From an uncultured bacterium (GTDB lineage Bacteria; Bacillota; Clostridia; Christensenellales; QALW01), in NCBI GenBank assembly GCA_905214315.1, contig CAJMLN010000001.1, positions 29,525-93,524 of the forward strand: DNA of 64,000 nt, in the 5' to 3' direction. The notes beneath the pieces were generated by a model that made no database searches, was not told the origin of the DNA, and saw only the letters and a list, made by a program, of their open reading frames with translations. The stretch's first letter is position 1, and each line of letters begins with the position of its first letter. Both the position numbers and the translations under genes were made by a program. This document shows positions 60,662 through 64,000 of the stretch, piece after piece.

Positions 60662-63134
60662 CGCTCTTCTCTCCGGCATTCTCCACTGCGCCGGTCCCTT
60701 TTTTCTTTTTAACGACAATAACCGCCGCCGCGCCGCCTAACACAACAACCGCTGCAGGCAAAGCAATCATCCACCACTGGATGCCGGAAGCAGATCCCTG
60801 GTGGTTAAGAATATCCGTAGGCTTTACCTCTGCCGTGCTCTCTTTTGCGCGGAAAGCGTCAATCTCCTTTTTCAGCGCGTCTAAACGGTCTGTATTAATC
60901 AGATTATTCCCCTCTTCATCCTTCAGCACGCCGCCCTCTTCATCACAGGCCAGAGTGGGACACAACCAGCCTCCTTCATCATGTTCGTTCCAACCGTAAG
61001 AAACCAAAAGATTCGGCTGCGTAATCTTTTCGTTTTCCAGTGTCCACTGCATGAATCGGCCTGCATGGGAAGCGATCTCCTCGGCAGTACCGGAAACAGC
61101 AAACGCACCTCCATAGGGCAAATTGTTCGGATCCTTCGGATCGCCCTCCACCCAGGAAACGCCTGTTTCAATTCTTGAACGGCCGTCTCTTCCGGCTGTA
61201 AAGGAAGGAACGATCTGATATACCGCCCCTTTACTTTCCCTGGCTAAAGCGGCCTTGGCAAACGCCTCAAGCCGGGCGTCCGCAGCCTCTGTCAGCTCCT
61301 GGTAACTCATATCCTTCTTAGTAGCGGCCACGCCATACCAGGAAAACGCATCATAGCCGCGGATAGACGCCGCCTGAATTTTAGTAGAATCATGGCCCAT
61401 GGCGATAATGTAAAGCGAATTTTTCACACCCGCAGTAGCTGCCTGCCTCCGAATCGTTTCAAGATCCTCAGCGGGCCAATCCATTCCATCATAAATAAAC
61501 AGCACAGGCATACCGTCGACAGTCAGGTAGCAATCCTCCTGCATCGCAGCATAAAGCTCCTGCATTGCAGCTTTTCCACGAATCGATTCCAGAATCCCGC
61601 ACATTTTTATTAAATTCTTTTTTTCACTGGCCAAATGCGCCTTCCGCGGTTCGCTCATAGCACTGTCGCTTTCGTACCAAAGATAAGCAAAATAATTCAA
61701 TCCCGCGTCGGCAGCGTATTGTGCCTCCTGTTCCCAAAGGGCCGTGGTATATTCCGGGAACGAGACCCTCCCCTGCTCATCGACCTGAGCAAAAAACGGC
61801 GCTGTCCAATGATATTTTGCCGGAGAAAGGCAGCGCGCTACCTGCGAAGCAGGATCCGTGCCGTCATAGGTGGATTTGGTATAAGCATCCCAGCGGATTG
61901 TACCAATCTGCAAAGTTTCAGGCCTCGTCGTCTCTTTTTCAGGCACTGCTGTTGAAAGCGGCGCCGAAGGCTCGGGCGTAACGACCGGATCCAGCTTTAC
62001 CATAGAAAAATTATCTACATAAAAATCTTGAAAAACCTCGTTTCCCATAATCAAATACATATAGGCATTCAAGAAATTATCGCTCACATCAGGAAAATTC
62101 CAGTTGTATGTAACTTTTGTCCAGGTACTGGCGTTGATTACCGCTCCCCCGACATGATAATCCCCCTTTTCTTCTGCGGGGCGTTCGTTATACTTGGTAT
62201 AAATTACAAGGTTCAGGCTCTCCGCCGCAGCCGAGGCGTCCGCCAGCCTTGCCCAACAGGAAAATTGATACGTTCCAGGACCGTATTCATAGACGATTTC
62301 ATGGATATTATTATAAATAATACTCGAAAAATTCTTTGTTCTGCCGGTAACCAGAAGACCTATTCCGTCATCATCCTGCGCGGCTTCCTCTGTTTCAATC
62401 ACCGAAGCATTTCCATAGCTCTTCCAAGGATCGCCAAAGCCATCGGCAAAGCTTGAATTTTCCAGCAGATTTTCCGTTGCCGCACCGGCGGAAGCAGTTC
62501 CGCCGTTTTCCTGCCCCTGGCCGGCATCTCCGCCGGAATTCTGTGTATTGCCCTGAATCTCCTCGCCGATAACTGTAATGTTATCAATGTAATATTCCTC
62601 CGCATAGGCCGCCAGGTTATCCAAACAAAGGGTCCAGCTGCCGGTATTTTTTAAATCAGCATCGGTTACGGTGAATTCACCCTCTAATCGGGTCCATTCC
62701 CCCGGCACTGTTTTCACCGTACCGATACGCGGATAGGTATTTCCCGCCGCTGCGGCAATAGAAAGCGACTGATCCTGTGTGCGCACCGTAAGATAGGGGT
62801 TCTGCCCACTTTCGGTATAGATATCCATCCCTATCTTGATTGTGCAAGCTTTTTTAGCATTCGCCTGTACAATGCCGCGAATATCCAAAGAAGCCGACGC
62901 CCAGGATTTTCCCTCCGCACCGGAAAACTGAAGTACTTTTCCGCTGCCGGAAGGATTAGCCGTTACCGCCACTGTTCCCGCACCGAAGGCCTTCCAGGCG
63001 GTATTTCCGCTCTCAAACGTGGAATCCTCCGGGCTCAGCCAGTTATCGTCCCGGGCAAACGAAACCGCCGAAAAAAGCCCTGCCAGCAGCGACGCCAGAA
63101 CCAGCACAGTAAGAAACCATAGCTGTTTTTTCAT
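60648..63134 (-). CDS. Surface-anchored GH99-like glycosidase with two carbohydrate-binding modules
   Basis: An 828-residue exported protein. Order: signal peptide (VLASLLAGLFSAVSFA), two beta-sandwich CBM4/9-like modules (about residues 30-190 and 225-385; WKAFGAGTVAVTANPSG and WKSYGNASVIETEEA), a linker, the same GH99-like domain as the cytosolic neighbour (IGTIRWDAYTKS to YGWNEHDEGGWLCPT, about 410-770), and a C-terminal membrane helix with a basic tail (MIALPAAVVVLGGAAAVIVV). It is likely to cut glycans at the cell surface for import. A promoter with 21-bp direct repeats lies upstream (63236-63304). Confidence 0.82.
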   Translation of the reverse strand: MKKQLWFLTVLVLASLLAGLFSAVSFARDDNWLSPEDSTFESGNTAWKAFGAGTVAVTANPSGSGKVLQFSGAEGKSWASASLDIRGIVQANAKKACTIKIGMDIYTESGQNPYLTVRTQDQSLSIAAAAGNTYPRIGTVKTVPGEWTRLEGEFTVTDADLKNTGSWTLCLDNLAAYAEEYYIDNITVIGEEIQGNTQNSGGDAGQGQENGGTASAGAATENLLENSSFADGFGDPWKSYGNASVIETEEAAQDDDGIGLLVTGRTKNFSSIIYNNIHEIVYEYGPGTYQFSCWARLADASAAAESLNLVIYTKYNERPAEEKGDYHVGGAVINASTWTKVTYNWNFPDVSDNFLNAYMYLIMGNEVFQDFYVDNFSMVKLDPVVTPEPSAPLSTAVPEKETTRPETLQIGTIRWDAYTKSTYDGTDPASQVARCLSPAKYHWTAPFFAQVDEQGRVSFPEYTTALWEQEAQYAADAGLNYFAYLWYESDSAMSEPRKAHLASEKKNLIKMCGILESIRGKAAMQELYAAMQEDCYLTVDGMPVLFIYDGMDWPAEDLETIRRQAATAGVKNSLYIIAMGHDSTKIQAASIRGYDAFSWYGVAATKKDMSYQELTEAADARLEAFAKAALARESKGAVYQIVPSFTAGRDGRSRIETGVSWVEGDPKDPNNLPYGGAFAVSGTAEEIASHAGRFMQWTLENEKITQPNLLVSYGWNEHDEGGWLCPTLACDEEGGVLKDEEGNNLINTDRLDALKKEIDAFRAKESTAEVKPTDILNHQGSASGIQWWMIALPAAVVVLGGAAAVIVVKKKKGTGAVENAGEKSDGSN

Positions 63135-63235
63135 TCTTATTCTCCTTTTTATCGTAAAAAATTTTTAGATTCACAAAAAGCTCCGGATCTCAGCGAGCTT
63201 ATCTGCCGACAACCAAAAAAGCATTTTACTGTTTT

Positions 63236-63304
63236 ATTATACTGTTTTTTAAAAAGAAGAAAAAGGCTAAAAACAAACCTGTTTTTGTATAAAATAAACC
63301 TGTT
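63236..63304 (-). promoter_or_regulatory. Activator-type promoter of the GH99-like operon with 21-bp-phased direct repeats
   Basis: On the minus strand TATAAT (63236-63241) has a poor -35. Immediately upstream are AAAACAAACCTGTT (63270-63283) and AAAATAAACCTGTT (63291-63304, plus-strand reading), 13 of 14 matches, 21 bp apart. Confidence 0.55.
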
Positions 63305-63563
63305 ATAAACCAGGTGTTTTTCATGCAAACGATCTATAGTTTTGGCTAAAGCAGCGGTTATACGGGTTTTTTTATTTATTAAAAATATTTTTCTTTGTAT
63401 AAATGGATTTTTTATCATAAAATATGGACTTTTCTGCTCAAGCCCCACCCCTCTCGAAACGCCGCGGCTTCCTTCCATATTGCCATTTTTAAGTACTTTT
63501 CATTCTCATAAAAATGTGATACACTGTTTTTACAATATGAAGCCATACGAAGGGGGATCGCAT

Positions 63564-64000
63564 TTGAAAGAAAATATTACACTTTTGCAAAATGCTATGC
63601 CACTGCTAATCGACTGGTACAACGAAAATAAAAGAGCGCTTCCCTGGCGGCAGGACAATAATCCGTATCACGTCTGGCTTTCGGAGATCATGCTGCAGCA
63701 GACGCGCATTGAAGCGGTCATTCCGTATTATCAGCGTTTTTTGAATGCCTTTCCCACCGTAGAGGCTCTTGCCTCCGCTGAGGAGGACCGGCTGATGAAG
63801 CTCTGGCAGGGGCTGGGCTATTACAGCAGGGCAAGAAATTTAAAAAAAGCGGCGGAGGAGATCACCTCCGTCCATCACGGACGTTTTCCGCAAAGCGCGG
63901 AGGAGCTGCGCCGTCTGCCGGGAATCGGGGACTACACTGCCGGCGCCATCGCGTCCATTGCATTCGGGCAGCCCTCCCCCGCCGTGGACGGTAACGTGGT
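63564..64000 (+). CDS. mutY: A/G-specific adenine glycosylase MutY, N-terminal part (runs off window)
   Basis: MutY removes adenine mispaired with 8-oxoguanine. The visible part has LPWRQDNNPYHVWLSEIMLQ, QQTRIEAVIPYYQRFL, GLGYYSRARNLKKAAE and the helix-hairpin-helix LPGIGDYTAGAI, ending at SPAVDGNVV, where the catalytic Asp of the VDGN segment lies. The start is taken as the TTG at 63564, with AAGGGGG 8-9 nt upstream. The iron-sulfur cluster and the C-terminal part lie beyond the window. Confidence 0.92.
   Translation, partial: MKENITLLQNAMPLLIDWYNENKRALPWRQDNNPYHVWLSEIMLQQTRIEAVIPYYQRFLNAFPTVEALASAEEDRLMKLWQGLGYYSRARNLKKAAEEITSVHHGRFPQSAEELRRLPGIGDYTAGAIASIAFGQPSPAVDGNV

Noticed and set aside
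1..64000. CRISPR arrays, rRNA, complete insertion sequences
   Set aside because: No regularly spaced repeat families, rRNA signatures or transposase genes with terminal repeats were found.

Overview
The window looks like a chromosomal segment of a spore-forming, probably gut-associated Firmicute of the class Clostridia. Sporulation genes spoIIID, spoIIP and gpr are present, promoters fit the Firmicutes sigma-A pattern, ribosome binding sites are strong, and clostridial features recur: an N-terminally extended HflX, an AbrB protein with a C-terminal Cys4 motif, MscL with a zinc ribbon, and a secG-rnr-smpB-ssrA cluster. The genus cannot be fixed from sequence alone.

Layout. 1-2160: end of a SpoVB/MATE-like flippase overlapping feoB. 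2260-3970: an EcoRI-type adenine methyltransferase overlapping a small putative PD-(D/E)XK-like nuclease, a candidate restriction-modification pair. 4460-11930: hflX, spoIIID, a lipoprotein/XRE pair, a membrane protein, lon and ysxC. 11990-13710: an AT-rich insert encoding an HTH/ADP-ribosylglycohydrolase fusion. 13800-16820: a sugar isomerase-like gene, a beta-helix surface protein, and a divergent XRE gene with a three-half-site operator between them. 17020-24110 (minus): MATE pump, gpsA, phosphoglucomutase, an anchored secreted protein, spoIIP and gpr (with a sigma-G promoter). 24280-29470: rpsT, an AbrB-type regulator, and the minus-strand operon of an NlpC/P60 hydrolase, a tRNA methyltransferase, rsmI and a PHP enzyme, with a WalR-like box at its promoter. 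29400-33660: secG, rnr, smpB, an esterase-like gene and ssrA (tmRNA).

33660-37350 is an AT-rich island between ssrA and mscL. It holds a HEPN (ApeA-like) protein, tnpV, and a decayed phage/ICE polyvalent protein with an in-frame stop. mscL and purB follow.

39500-63130 is an accessory region dominated by carbohydrate enzymes and their regulators: GH39, LacI, DeoR plus an OPA-type transporter, a DUF4038/GH140-like enzyme, GH172-like, AraC, tandem GH27 alpha-galactosidases, and two paralogous GH99-like proteins (one cytosolic, one surface-anchored). It suggests a plant or host glycan forager that imports and trims galactosyl, xylosyl and arabinosyl oligosaccharides. A tRNA-Leu(AAG) and a complete potABCD polyamine importer with its own XRE-cupin regulator lie inside it. 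The window ends in the start of mutY.

No CRISPR array, rRNA, complete insertion sequence or prophage was seen. The least expected items are the ssrA island, the methyltransferase/nuclease pair, the HTH-ADP-ribosylglycohydrolase fusion, and two glycosidase operons whose promoters carry 21-bp-phased direct repeats of the AraC-activator type.
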